Assembly (NCBI RefSeq): GCF_007994225.1 | Contig: NZ_VLLL01000007.1 | Span: forward strand, 189,191 to 253,190 | Direction: 5' to 3' | Origin: Stackebrandtia albiflava | Lineage (GTDB): Bacteria; Actinomycetota; Actinomycetes; Mycobacteriales; Micromonosporaceae | Length of the DNA stretch: 64,000 nt | Part shown: positions 47,702 through 57,491 of the stretch, piece by piece | Numbering within the stretch: the stretch's first letter is position 1 | Layout of the letters: each line of letters starts with the position of its first letter | The notes under the pieces: generated by a model | Databases searched by the model: none | Told to the model about the DNA's origin: nothing | Seen by the model: only the letters and a program-made list of their open reading frames with translations | Position numbers and translations under genes: made by a program

Positions 47702-48319
47702 ATGTCAGCGATCGAACTCCCCCTCAACGGCTTCGTGGACTACCTTCGCACCCGGGGCGCCGCCCGGGTCGACGTCGCCAACCGTCACATCTCCCAAGCC
47801 CTCGAACCATACAGTCCCGCCCGCGACTTCTACCGCCGCATCCTGTCCGCGATCCTGGCGGGCCGGCGCAGCGGCGACGACCTCGCGGTGCTCCGTCACG
47901 CCCTCGCGGAGGCCCCTCCGTCGCGGCGCGGCAACTACCAGGCCGTCGTGGACGGCTGGCGGAAACTGCTCCCGCAGCTGGCCGGCACCGAGCACGTCAA
48001 GGTGCAGACCGGCCGGTGGCACGACCACGGCCTCACCGTGAAGGTCACGCCGCACCTCGCGTACCGGCTGCCGGACGGCCGCACCGAGGCGATGTTCCTC
48101 TACCTGAAGGCCGACCCGCTCCCGGCCGCCGACGCCGCCGCGATGCTGTGGATCGCGGCGGCGGCGATGCCGCAGGCGTGCCCGGGCGCCACCCCGGTGA
48201 TCGCCGACGTCAGGCGGGGCAAGGCGTTCCGCAAGGTGCCGTCCGGTTCGGACTATCCGGCGTGGCTGGCCGCCGAGGCCGGCGGTTACCGGCAGTTGCG
48301 CGACCGGTTGACCACCTGA
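47702..48319 (+). CDS. conserved hypothetical protein
   Basis: A 205-residue cytosolic protein that I do not recognise. An N-terminal helical region (LNGFVDYLRTRGAARVDVAN, SPARDFYRRILSAILAGRRS) is followed by a beta-rich half: VKVTPHLAYRLPDGRTEAMF with YLKADPL, then TPVIADVRRGKAFRKVP. The acidic strand and later Asp-Val-Arg could suggest a nuclease-like core, but this is speculative. The ATG has a CTGGAGG ribosome binding site. It is divergent from murQ with about 155 nt between them. Confidence 0.65.
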   Translation: MSAIELPLNGFVDYLRTRGAARVDVANRHISQALEPYSPARDFYRRILSAILAGRRSGDDLAVLRHALAEAPPSRRGNYQAVVDGWRKLLPQLAGTEHVKVQTGRWHDHGLTVKVTPHLAYRLPDGRTEAMFLYLKADPLPAADAAAMLWIAAAAMPQACPGATPVIADVRRGKAFRKVPSGSDYPAWLAAEAGGYRQLRDRLTT

Positions 48320-48339
48320 CCGAGGACGCCGGTCGCGTC

Positions 48340-49572
48340 TCAGCGGCCGGCGTCCCCACCCGCAGGGCCGTCCAGTGCGTCGATCGTGGCGTGGGACGGC
48401 CCGGTCTCCGTGGCGAGCCGGGCGGCGACCTGTTCGGTGCGCCGCAGTACCCGCAGCACGTTCCCGTAGGTCAGTTTCGCGAGTTCCGCGTCGCTCCAGC
48501 CGCGCCGGGCCAGTTCCTCCAGCAGTCGCGGATAGGCGGCGACGTCGGTGAGGTCGGTCGGCGTGGTGGCGATGCCGTCGAGGTCTCCTCCGATACCGAC
48601 CGCGTCGACGCCCGCCCGGTCCCGGATGTACTCGACGTGATCGGCCACGTCGGCGGAGGACACCGGCGGGCAGGGGTTCTCCGCCAGCCACTCCTCACGC
48701 CGCCGGCGCCGTTCCCGGTACGCCTCCTCGCTGGCGTTGTCGTCCTCCCACTGCGCGGGGGTGCGGCCCTCGGCGGCCTCCAGGGCGTCCATCCACTCCC
48801 GCCCCGCCTCGGTGAGGAAGCCGGGCACGAAGGTGGCCATGACGATGCCGTCGGTCTGCCGGACCAGGTCGAGGACGTCGTCGGGGACGTTGCGGGGGTG
48901 GGAACACAGCGCGAGCGCGTTGGAGTGGGAGAAGAACGCGGGTGCCCGGCTGGTCGCCAACGCGGCCCGCATCGTGTCGGGGCTGACGTGCGAGAGGTCG
49001 ACGAGCATCCCGAGCCGGTTCATCTCACGCACCACCTCGTGCCCGAACGGGCTCAGCCCGCCGGAGGCGGGTTCGTCGGTGCCGCTGTCGGCCCAGGCGG
49101 TGTTGCTGGTGTGGGTGAGCGTCATGTACCGCACACCCAGGCGGTACATCATGCGCAGCGTCCCCAGCGAGTCCCCTATGGAGTGGCCACCCTCCATTCC
49201 CAGCAGGGAAGCGATCCGGCCGTCCCGCACCGCCGCCTCGACGTCGTCGGCGCTCCCGGCGAACCGCAGCGCGTCGTAGCGTTCGATCATCTGGTGAGCG
49301 GCATCGATCTGTTCGAGGGTCGCGGTGACGGCCGACTCCCCGGCCAGGGTCACCGGCACGAACACCGACCAGAACTGGCCCCCGACGCCACCGGCCCGCA
49401 GCCGGGGCAGGTCGGTGTGCAGCCCGAGGGGGGACTGGTCCAGGGTGAGGTCGGTGGCGTCGAAGTCGTAGCGGTTCAGGCCGCGAAGCCGGATCAGCAG
49501 GTCGTTGTGGCCGTCGACGACGGGAGATTTCTCCACGACGGCGTACACCCGGTTGGCGAGGTCTTCAGACAT
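48340..49572 (-). CDS. membrane dipeptidase family (M19) zinc dipeptidase
   Basis: A 410-residue TIM-barrel dipeptidase. Zinc ligands are in VVDGHNDLLIRL (His-x-Asp), the bridging Glu in LGMEGGHSIG, His in LVDLSHVSPDTM, and His in FFSHSNALALCSHPRNV; Asp in GIGGDLDGI completes the site. There is no signal peptide, so it acts in the cytosol, probably on dipeptides. The ATG has TAGGCT 7 nt upstream, a leaderless start. Confidence 0.93.
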   Translation of the reverse strand: MSEDLANRVYAVVEKSPVVDGHNDLLIRLRGLNRYDFDATDLTLDQSPLGLHTDLPRLRAGGVGGQFWSVFVPVTLAGESAVTATLEQIDAAHQMIERYDALRFAGSADDVEAAVRDGRIASLLGMEGGHSIGDSLGTLRMMYRLGVRYMTLTHTSNTAWADSGTDEPASGGLSPFGHEVVREMNRLGMLVDLSHVSPDTMRAALATSRAPAFFSHSNALALCSHPRNVPDDVLDLVRQTDGIVMATFVPGFLTEAGREWMDALEAAEGRTPAQWEDDNASEEAYRERRRRREEWLAENPCPPVSSADVADHVEYIRDRAGVDAVGIGGDLDGIATTPTDLTDVAAYPRLLEELARRGWSDAELAKLTYGNVLRVLRRTEQVAARLATETGPSHATIDALDGPAGGDAGR

Positions 49573-49672
49573 GCCGGACAGCCTAGAGGTTGCCCCGTCG
49601 CCGCGGGTCTTCCACGACGCGGGAGACGGCGGGGCGGCACCGTGACCGTCTCAGGAGGACCGACCGGGACGG

Positions 49673-50347
49673 TCAGCGGTCGAGGAGGGCGCGCCATCCG
49701 GCGACCCGGGCGGGGTCCACGGGCGAGTCCCAGTCGTCGCGGGCGGCCGAACCGATGTGGAACGCGGTGACGCCGGCGGCGAGCAGGCCGGGCACGTGGT
49801 GTTCGGTGAGTCCGCCTCCCGCCATGACGGGCGCGGCGGCCGCGCACTCGGCGACCCGCGCGGCGCCCTCGGCGAGTCCGGCGGGGGATCCGGCGGTGAG
49901 GATCTGGTCGACGCCGGGCAGGGCGGCGGCGCGGGCCACGGCGGCGCGGTGGTCGGCGGCGTGGTCGACCGCCCGGTGGCAGGTCCACGGGACTCCGCCG
50001 GCGGCGGCGACCTGCGTCATCGCGTCGACGTCCAGGCCGCCGTCGCGGGTCAGGAAGCCGATGACCAGTCCGTCGGCTCCGGCGTCGGCCAACGCGGCGG
50101 CCCGGTCGCGCAACCGGGGTACGTCGGCGGCCAGGAAGTCGGGACTCACCCGCACCATCGCCCGCACCGGCAGGTCGCAGGCGGCCTTGATCGCCGAGAC
50201 CGTCGAAGGGGAGGGCGACAACCCGTCGGCGGCCATGTCGGTGACCAGTTCCAGCCGGTCGGCACCGCCCCGCTGGGCCGCCTCGGCGTCGACGGCGTCC
50301 AGGGCGATCACTTCCAGCAGGCGACGGGCTGATGCGGGTTGCGGCAT
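49673..50347 (-). CDS. cutC: CutC family protein
   Basis: A 224-residue TIM barrel of the CutC family. Typical sequences are LEVIALDAVDAEAAQRGGAD, RLELVTDMAADGLSPS, VRAMVRVSPDF, FTRDGGLD-like GFLTRDGGLDVDAM, and TCHRAVDHAADHRA. It was named for copper homeostasis in E. coli, but the direct role is doubtful; in actinobacteria relatives often lie near amino-sugar genes. AAGGA precedes the ATG by about 8 nt. It lies about 100 nt upstream of the M19 gene on the same strand. Confidence 0.9.
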   Translation of the reverse strand: MPQPASARRLLEVIALDAVDAEAAQRGGADRLELVTDMAADGLSPSPSTVSAIKAACDLPVRAMVRVSPDFLAADVPRLRDRAAALADAGADGLVIGFLTRDGGLDVDAMTQVAAAGGVPWTCHRAVDHAADHRAAVARAAALPGVDQILTAGSPAGLAEGAARVAECAAAAPVMAGGGLTEHHVPGLLAAGVTAFHIGSAARDDWDSPVDPARVAGWRALLDR

Positions 50348-50421
50348 GGGGAGGTCCTTCGTCCGGCCGACAGGGGTACGCGCCGGGTGGAGAGTACACC
50401 CGGCGCGCCCTTATAGTACGG

Positions 50422-50434
50422 AAACTTATCGTTT
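50422..50434 (-). promoter_or_regulatory. candidate operator in the cutC promoter
   Basis: AAAC-TTATC-GTTT lies in a small AT-rich island about 75-85 nt before the cutC ATG, with TATAAG/TACTAT -10-like sequences alongside. A palindrome of this kind would suit a LacI/GntR/ROK-type regulator. No regulator gene is adjacent. Confidence 0.35.
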
Positions 50435-50545
50435 AGTGGGTGCCAGACGGGAACCCGGGTATTCGCCGGCGCACCGGGATCTCACGACACGCGAGTCGGC
50501 GTGATCGACCGGCCGGCGGCGGGGCCGCCGGAATCGCGGACGGAC

Positions 50546-50585
50546 GTCACCGGCCGCCCCGCTCTCACACGGGGCGGCCGGTGAC
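50546..50585 (-). terminator. terminator of the secreted propeptide-like protein gene
   Basis: A perfect 16-bp stem (GTCACCGGCCGCCCCG and its complement) around an 8-nt loop, starting 3 nt beyond the stop codon. Confidence 0.8.
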
Positions 50586-50588
50586 GGG

Positions 50589-52604
50589 TCAGCGCAGCCG
50601 GTAGGAGTCGACCACGGTCTGAGTCACGGAGTTGCCCGCGTCATCGGTGGCCGTGATCCGCGTGGACACGTTGTCCGCGCCGCGCGGCGGCCAGATCGCG
50701 GCCAGACCGGTCTCACCGAGCCGGACGACCGGCACCCGCTGCCACGTGGCGCCGTCGTCGTAGGAGACCTCGAAGCCCAGGGACCGGGTGCGGGCCTGGT
50801 CGCCCTGCCGTTCCACGTTCAGCGTCACCAGTTGGGGGACGCCCGCCCTGGCCTCGCCGTTGCGGACCCCGGTCGCGTCGAGACGCACCACCGACAGGTC
50901 GAGCGGCACGTAGTCCGAGGTGGTCGCGGACTCGAAGGTCCACTCCGCCTGGGACCGGCACTCCAGGCCGGCCCACGGCTGCTGCTTGTGGACGGACACC
51001 GACAGCGTGTACCCGCCCTCGCGGTGGCCCTCCGGGATGGCGATCGACACCGCCTCCGGTCGCCAGGTGTCCCGGGCGATCTCCTGTCCGTCCTGGTAGA
51101 GCACGGCCTCGCCCACGGCGGTCGCGTGCCCGTACTCGAAGCCCTCGGGGCTGGAGCACAACGGCGCCACCCCGAGGATGCGGTCCTCGTTGCGGCTCAG
51201 CGCGTACTGGTAGACCGTCGGGACGAGCGCCGGACCGAGCGGTCCGCCGCCCCAGGTCTCGGTGCCGCGACCCGGCCGCAGACTGCCGGTGTACCGCGAC
51301 GTCCGGTCCGGATCGGAGGTTCCGTACACCTGGGCGCCACGGTGCCACTCGACCGCCGGGTCGGCGGTGAAGAACTCCGTCCGGGTGGACGGCAACGCCA
51401 CCGGCACCTGCGGCACCACGTAGGCGGAGTTGTTGGTGGGGGTCAGCCGGGCGTAGTCCTCGCGCAGCACCAGACCGGGGACACCCGTGTGGGCGTACTC
51501 GACGGTGCGCCTGGCCAACTGCGAGTCCTTCGTGACGAAGTCGAGGTCCTCGGGGATGCCCGACTCCTGCCAGAACGCCAGGTTGTACTGCACGTCGGTC
51601 AGGCCCTCGGCGTCGAACGCGTCGGTGAGCAGCGGCCGGGCGGCGAAGTCCACGACCTTCTCGTCGGTCGGGGTCGTGTAGTACCGGTGCGGTCCGGACT
51701 GGATCACCGTGAAACTCATCGAGGAACCGGACACGGCGTAGTTCATCTGGAGCCGCAGTTCCATGGCCCGCAGTTCGACGCCGCGCCGCCCGGTGTCGAA
51801 GGTGAGCTGCTGGAGCCGGTCGCCACCGACGTCGACGGTGACGGGTTCGGCGCCCACCTTGAGACGCTGGAACACCAGCGCGAAGCCGGTGCCGCCGCCG
51901 TCGAGCACGGACTCGATGAGGGCGATGCCGTAGTACTCGCCCTGCGGGAGGGCGCCGGTGCCGACGCCCTCGGTCCCGCCGCGGATGTACCAGGTCTCGC
52001 CGGTCTCGACGTGCTGGAGGTTGATCTGGGCGGAGTCGAAGGGCTGTCCCTCCGGCGGAGCGAAGTGGACGGTCACCTCGGTGCCCTCGTCCTCGGTGGC
52101 CGACAGCGGTTCCACCTCGGCGACCGCGTCGTCGAGGAGCAGGCGGGCGTCCGGTGAGGCGTCGGCCGTCTCGGTCCAGTCGTTCCAGAACTCCTCGGCG
52201 TCGTCCACCGGCACGTCCTCCCGCCGGGTACCCGAGGCGTCCTCGATCCGGAGCGGGAGTTCGGTGGCACCGGCGTATCCGTGCCCGGCCAGCCAGGCGG
52301 GGTCGAACAGCCGGTGGTCGAGGCGTCCGACGGCGACGTCCTCGGCGGCCTCGGCGGGCACCAGAAGCGGTGCGCCGTCGGGCCCGGAGTAGGAGAGGTA
52401 CCCACCGGGCCGGGCGCCGTCGGCGGCGATGACGGTGTATCCGCCCTCCGGCCGGGGTGCGAGCCGGTCACCGGTGACCAGGGGGATCGTGTCGGTCGGG
52501 GAACCGTTGTCGGGGGGCGGCTGGCCGTCCGGATCGTGTGCGGCGGTGGTCCCGGTGGCCAACAGGGCCATGACCACGCCGACACCGACTGCGGTGCGTC
52601 GCAT
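50589..52604 (-). CDS. secreted protein with subtilisin-propeptide-like N-terminus, no protease domain
   Basis: A 671-residue secreted protein. A signal peptide (MRRTAVGVGVVMALLATGTT) precedes DTIPLVTGDRLAPRPEG and LDHRLFDPAWLAGHGY, which strongly resemble the N-terminal region of actinobacterial S8 serine proteases. The Asp-His-Ser catalytic blocks (DTG, HGT, GTSMA) that should follow are absent. The rest is beta-rich, with SYDDGATWQRVP near the end, as in S8 accessory domains. ATG 52604 has GGAG 6 nt upstream. Candidate roles are a structural surface protein or a protease inhibitor; both are inference. Confidence 0.78.
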   Translation of the reverse strand: MRRTAVGVGVVMALLATGTTAAHDPDGQPPPDNGSPTDTIPLVTGDRLAPRPEGGYTVIAADGARPGGYLSYSGPDGAPLLVPAEAAEDVAVGRLDHRLFDPAWLAGHGYAGATELPLRIEDASGTRREDVPVDDAEEFWNDWTETADASPDARLLLDDAVAEVEPLSATEDEGTEVTVHFAPPEGQPFDSAQINLQHVETGETWYIRGGTEGVGTGALPQGEYYGIALIESVLDGGGTGFALVFQRLKVGAEPVTVDVGGDRLQQLTFDTGRRGVELRAMELRLQMNYAVSGSSMSFTVIQSGPHRYYTTPTDEKVVDFAARPLLTDAFDAEGLTDVQYNLAFWQESGIPEDLDFVTKDSQLARRTVEYAHTGVPGLVLREDYARLTPTNNSAYVVPQVPVALPSTRTEFFTADPAVEWHRGAQVYGTSDPDRTSRYTGSLRPGRGTETWGGGPLGPALVPTVYQYALSRNEDRILGVAPLCSSPEGFEYGHATAVGEAVLYQDGQEIARDTWRPEAVSIAIPEGHREGGYTLSVSVHKQQPWAGLECRSQAEWTFESATTSDYVPLDLSVVRLDATGVRNGEARAGVPQLVTLNVERQGDQARTRSLGFEVSYDDGATWQRVPVVRLGETGLAAIWPPRGADNVSTRITATDDAGNSVTQTVVDSYRLR

Positions 52605-52928
52605 GTCGCGCTCCATTCGATTGATGCATGGGGGCATTTCGATAGAGCACGAGCCGGGATGGCAATCGGTTGCCGTACTGGTGGGTATGTGCGACAACTC
52701 ACCGTCCTCCGGTCACCGCGAAACGGACACCGGGGCCGTCGCCGGGAGCCACCACCGCGAACCGGCCCCCACCCGGGGAGAAACGGGTGAGGGACCGGTT
52801 GCCGTGCAGTGGCCCGCCACACCGCCGACCGGCTGCCGAACGGGGACGTGCCGTGACCGGGAGAGGCCGTCCAGCCTAAATGCCGCCTCCGCCGCGACCA
52901 CGCCGGGTCGTCCCCACCCCCGGACACG
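52605..52928. other. promoter region and gene-free spacer before groEL2
   Basis: About 320 nt without a convincing gene. On the minus strand TATCGA about 40 nt before the secreted-protein start could be its -10 box. GGCAA-TCGG-TTGCC at 52661-52674 is a candidate operator. Nothing else is recognisable up to the groEL2 terminator. Confidence 0.4.
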
Positions 52929-52963
52929 CCGGAGGGCCGGGTCTTCACGACCCGGCCCTCCGG
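52929..52963 (-). terminator. groEL2 transcription terminator
   Basis: A perfect 15-bp stem CCGGAGGGCCGGGTC and its complement around a 5-nt loop, 35 nt beyond the groEL2 stop. Confidence 0.85.
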
Positions 52964-52997
52964 TGATGAACCTGGTGACGCCTGAACGGCGAACGGC

Positions 52998-54659
<1,662 letters not shown>

Positions 54660-54759
54660 TCACGTCTGGTTGCCGGGCGCAGCGGGCCCGCGACGACCTG
54701 ACCGGCACGTCCCCCACGCGACGACGTCACGCGGGCACGGACCGGCCCCGCCATCCCGG

Positions 54760-54786
54760 CTGGCACTCGACGGTCACGAGTGCCAA
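54760..54786 (-). promoter_or_regulatory. CIRCE operator 1 upstream of groEL2
   Basis: CTGGCACTC, nine nucleotides, GAGTGCCAA: an HrcA operator, differing from the consensus mainly in the outer bases of the left arm. Confidence 0.85.
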
Positions 54787-54794
54787 ACACAGGT

Positions 54795-54821
54795 ATAGCA
54801 CTCTCAGGGCTAGAGTGCCAA
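54795..54821 (-). promoter_or_regulatory. CIRCE operator 2 upstream of groEL2
   Basis: ATAGCACTC, nine nucleotides, GAGTGCCAA: a second HrcA operator 8 nt from the first, nearly identical to the standard TTAGCACTC-N9-GAGTGCTAA. Confidence 0.87.
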
Positions 54822-54837
54822 ACGCGGGGTGTGGAAA

Positions 54838-54867
54838 CGGCCCGTCACCACAGTAGATGACGGGCCG
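54838..54867 (-). terminator. terminator of the Pro/Gly-rich membrane protein gene
   Basis: A 10-bp stem CGGCCCGTCA/TGACGGGCCG with a 10-nt loop, starting 14 nt beyond the stop codon at 54881 and ending upstream of the CIRCE operators. Confidence 0.7.
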
Positions 54868-54880
54868 GGTAACCGCCGGA

Positions 54881-55987
54881 TCACCGATCCGCCTCCATCG
54901 ACAACGACGCCGCCGACACCGGTTCGGTCCGGCCCCGCGCCCACACGTACGTGCACAGGATCATCCCCACCAGCCACACCGACGGGATGATCAGGACCAG
55001 CGACATGACCGCCTGCACCAGGATCAGCACGATCACCTCCGCCGCGCCGGACAAGGCGACCGCTGCCGCCGCGGACACCGCGCCCCCGATGAGACCCACG
55101 ACGCACCCGAACAACACGATGACCAGCCACGCCAGCACGAGCCTGCCGAGCGCGCCGCCGAAGTTCCGGTGCGTCAACTTGATCGACCGCACGTACGGGC
55201 TGCCCGCCTCAAAGGTCGCGGCCGGCGCGATCAGGCTCAGCGCGAACAACGCCCACAGGCCGGGCAGGACACACAGCACCAAGCCGATCACCACGGTCAG
55301 GTACGCCAGGATGCCCCAACCCCACAGCCGCAGCCCCCGCCGCAGCCCGTAGGCCAGGGACTCCCCCACGCTCACCGACTCGCCGACCGACTCCTTGACG
55401 GCCGCGCGCAGTGCCGCCGTCCACGCCAGCGCGGTGAGATACCCCACGATGAGGGCCGCGATCAGCGACGGCAGCGAGCGTCCGATCATCTCGGTGTCGT
55501 ACTCGTCCATCGAGGCGCCGTAGAGGTCCACCCCGCTGAGCGAGTTCGTCGAACCCAGGATGACCGAGGGGATGAACACGCCGATCAGCATGAGGACGGC
55601 GATCGTGCGCCAACTCCGGTGGAAGACCTCCATGCCGCGTTGCCACCACCCGCCGACGTCGTCGGACCACAGCGGGTCTCCGGAACGACCGCCGCCGGGT
55701 GGCTGACCGGGTGGCACGCCGCCGGGCGGTGTCCCACCCGATCCGTAACCACCCCAGCCGCCCTGCGCGGGTTGCCCGTATCCGCCCGGCGGGGGTCCGT
55801 AGCCTCCGCCGGGTGGTTGCCCGTACCCGCCGGGCGGCTGACCGTACCCGCCGGGCGGGGTCGGCGGGTCGCCGTATCCCCCCGGCTGCGGGGTCGGCCC
55901 CCGACCGCTCTGCGGCGCCCCCGGATCACCCCGATACGGATCTTCGGGGGGTTCGTGGCCCGGTGGCGGCGGTGGCGTGACAGTCAT
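54881..55987 (-). CDS. membrane protein with Pro/Gly/Tyr-rich N-terminal repeats
   Basis: A 368-residue protein. Residues 1-105 are disordered and built from GGYGQPP-like repeats (at least five). About six membrane helices follow, including WRTIAVLMLIGVFIPSVILG, LPSLIAALIVGYLTALAWTA, LAYLTVVIGLVLCVLPGLW and VSAAAAVALSGAAEVIVLIL. The segment RRGLRLWGWGILAYL with CVLPGLWALFALSLIAPAA is shared with the next gene (56063-56932), so the two are paralogues. Relatives are annotated as glycerophosphoryl-diester-type membrane-domain or DUF7847 proteins. Function is unknown. Confidence 0.82.
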   Translation of the reverse strand: MTVTPPPPPGHEPPEDPYRGDPGAPQSGRGPTPQPGGYGDPPTPPGGYGQPPGGYGQPPGGGYGPPPGGYGQPAQGGWGGYGSGGTPPGGVPPGQPPGGGRSGDPLWSDDVGGWWQRGMEVFHRSWRTIAVLMLIGVFIPSVILGSTNSLSGVDLYGASMDEYDTEMIGRSLPSLIAALIVGYLTALAWTAALRAAVKESVGESVSVGESLAYGLRRGLRLWGWGILAYLTVVIGLVLCVLPGLWALFALSLIAPAATFEAGSPYVRSIKLTHRNFGGALGRLVLAWLVIVLFGCVVGLIGGAVSAAAAVALSGAAEVIVLILVQAVMSLVLIIPSVWLVGMILCTYVWARGRTEPVSAASLSMEADR

Positions 55988-56062
55988 GCCCGCAACCTAC
56001 CAACCGGAATGGACCGATTCGCCCGTTTCGGCCCGAGAGGTCGCCGACGACGGCGGCCCGGC

Positions 56063-56932
56063 TCAGATCAACTGCTCGGAGGTCACCAGGTCACGGTCAC
56101 CGGCGCGCGTCTCCGCGTAGGTGACCAGCAGGCCCGCGGCGAGCACCATCCCGGTCGCGACACCCACGACCCAGGTGACCACGGCCTCCGCGCCGACCGA
56201 CACGACCGTGACGTCCTGCGGCGACATCACCGCCAGGCCGGTCATCGCCAACAGTTGCGCGCCGAGAAGCGACACCGCGACGCACACCGCCCCCACCAGC
56301 AGGATGCGCCCGAGCATCGCGCCGAACGACCGGTGGACCAGCCGCAGGGAACGCGCCAGGACCTGGCCGCCGCCCTCGAACACGGCGACCGGCACGAACA
56401 ACGCGAACACGACCGCCAGGTACATGCCCGGCAGCACGCACAGGCACAGGCCGACCATGACGCACAGCGAGACCAGCAGATACCAGCCCCACATGCGGAG
56501 TCCCCGGCGGGCGCCGAAACGCAGCGCGTCGGTGAGGGCGAGGTCACGGCCGTGGGCGTCGTACACCGCGATCCGCATCGCCGAGGCGATCCCCGCGAGC
56601 GTGAAGTAGCCCAGCAGCAGGGAGACGCCGACGAGGGCGGCGAACACGCCGGCGAAGGTGCCCAACGCCGACAGGACCAGCTCGAGGTCGGCGGCCGAGG
56701 CGCGGCCGGTGGGGTTCTCCGGCAGTGTCCGTTCCACCTCCGCCAGCACGCCGGTGGTGAGGTACGTCGAGTAGGCGCCGCCGATGGTCGGCACGACACC
56801 CCACAGCGCCGTCACCGCCGCCATCCGGCGGCCACTGCGGCGCAACGTCTCGGTGATCGCGGTGAACCAGCCGGCGAAGTCGGTGGGGATCAGCGGGTCG
56901 TGCCCTGCGGGCACGTCGGCCGGAACGGTCAT
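56063..56932 (-). CDS. membrane protein, paralogue of the downstream gene
   Basis: A 289-residue protein with about six membrane helices. It contains RRGLRMWGWYLLVSLCVMVG and CVLPGMYLAVVFALFVPVAV, followed by SLRLVHRSFGAMLGRILLVG, aligning with the matching helices of the neighbouring protein. It lacks the Pro/Gly-rich N-terminus. ATG 56932 is preferred because GGATGGGA lies about 6 nt upstream; ATG 56944 is also possible. The gap of 75 nt and shared orientation suggest an operon of two related membrane proteins. Confidence 0.8.
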   Translation of the reverse strand: MTVPADVPAGHDPLIPTDFAGWFTAITETLRRSGRRMAAVTALWGVVPTIGGAYSTYLTTGVLAEVERTLPENPTGRASAADLELVLSALGTFAGVFAALVGVSLLLGYFTLAGIASAMRIAVYDAHGRDLALTDALRFGARRGLRMWGWYLLVSLCVMVGLCLCVLPGMYLAVVFALFVPVAVFEGGGQVLARSLRLVHRSFGAMLGRILLVGAVCVAVSLLGAQLLAMTGLAVMSPQDVTVVSVGAEAVVTWVVGVATGMVLAAGLLVTYAETRAGDRDLVTSEQLI

Positions 56933-57055
56933 CGGGGGTCCCATCCTGAAGCTCGGCGGTGACGCGGGGTGTCGCCGCCCACCTTAACGAGGGCGTCCCC
57001 GCCGGGTGGCCGCGCGGCGACGCGGGGGAACCCGTCACGGGTTCCGGGCACGAAA

Positions 57056-57088
57056 ACGGCCCGCCCGGCGGAATGCCGGACGGGCCGT
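57056..57088 (-). terminator. cspA transcription terminator
   Basis: ACGGCCCG-CCCGGC, loop, GCCGGA-CGGGCCGT: a long stem about 20 nt beyond the cspA stop. A second 8-bp hairpin GGAACCCG/CGGGTTCC follows at 57028-57046. Confidence 0.75.
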
Positions 57089-57108
57089 AGCGCTTGTCAC
57101 GCCCCGCC

Positions 57109-57309
57109 TTATGCGATGCGCACGTTCTCAGCCTGCGGGCCCTTGTTGCCCTGACCGATCTCGAACTCGACGCGCTGACCGTCATCCAGCGAACGGTAGC
57201 CGTCCGTCTGGATTGCCGAGAAGTGGACGAAGACGTCAGCTCCGCCGTCCACGGCGATGAAGCCGTAGCCCTTCTCCGCGTTGAACCATTTGACGGTGCC
57301 CTGTGCCAT
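57109..57309 (-). CDS. cspA: cold-shock domain protein CspA-like
   Basis: A 66-residue single-strand nucleic acid-binding OB-fold protein. RNP1 KGYGFIAV and RNP2 VFVHFSAI are intact, and the start [13 protein letters not shown] and the end QAENVRIA are typical. Such proteins act as RNA chaperones. AAGAAGG precedes the ATG. The long AT-richer leader upstream (57310-57420) may fold into a temperature-sensitive structure, as in other cspA genes (inference). Confidence 0.96.
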   Translation of the reverse strand: MAQGTVKWFNAEKGYGFIAVDGGADVFVHFSAIQTDGYRSLDDGQRVEFEIGQGNKGPQAENVRIA

Positions 57310-57491
57310 GTATTTCCTTCTTACTGTGCCTTGACCCGGCAGCGCGGACGCGTAGCCGGTAGATCACCCAACTAACCTGCCATACGATTTGTTCCCACGG
57401 CACTGGTCGCGAACGATGACCGGTTACCGAGGCTACCCGATGGAACGCGGCTACCCCGGCTAGACCCGCAGGTGACGGGCATGACCCACCG
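57310..57491. promoter_or_regulatory. cspA promoter and leader region
   Basis: About 180 nt without a gene. On the minus strand it reads through TATGGCAGG and TTAGTTGGG, either of which could be the -10 region. GGCTACCC direct repeats lie at 57432-57460. A short stem TGACGG/CCGTCA beside the paaN stop (57473-57494) could be a weak terminator. Confidence 0.4.

Noticed and set aside
55690-55940. Tandem DNA repeat or CRISPR-like array
   Set aside because: The periodic sequence is codon-level repetition encoding the GGYGQPP-type protein repeats in one reading frame.
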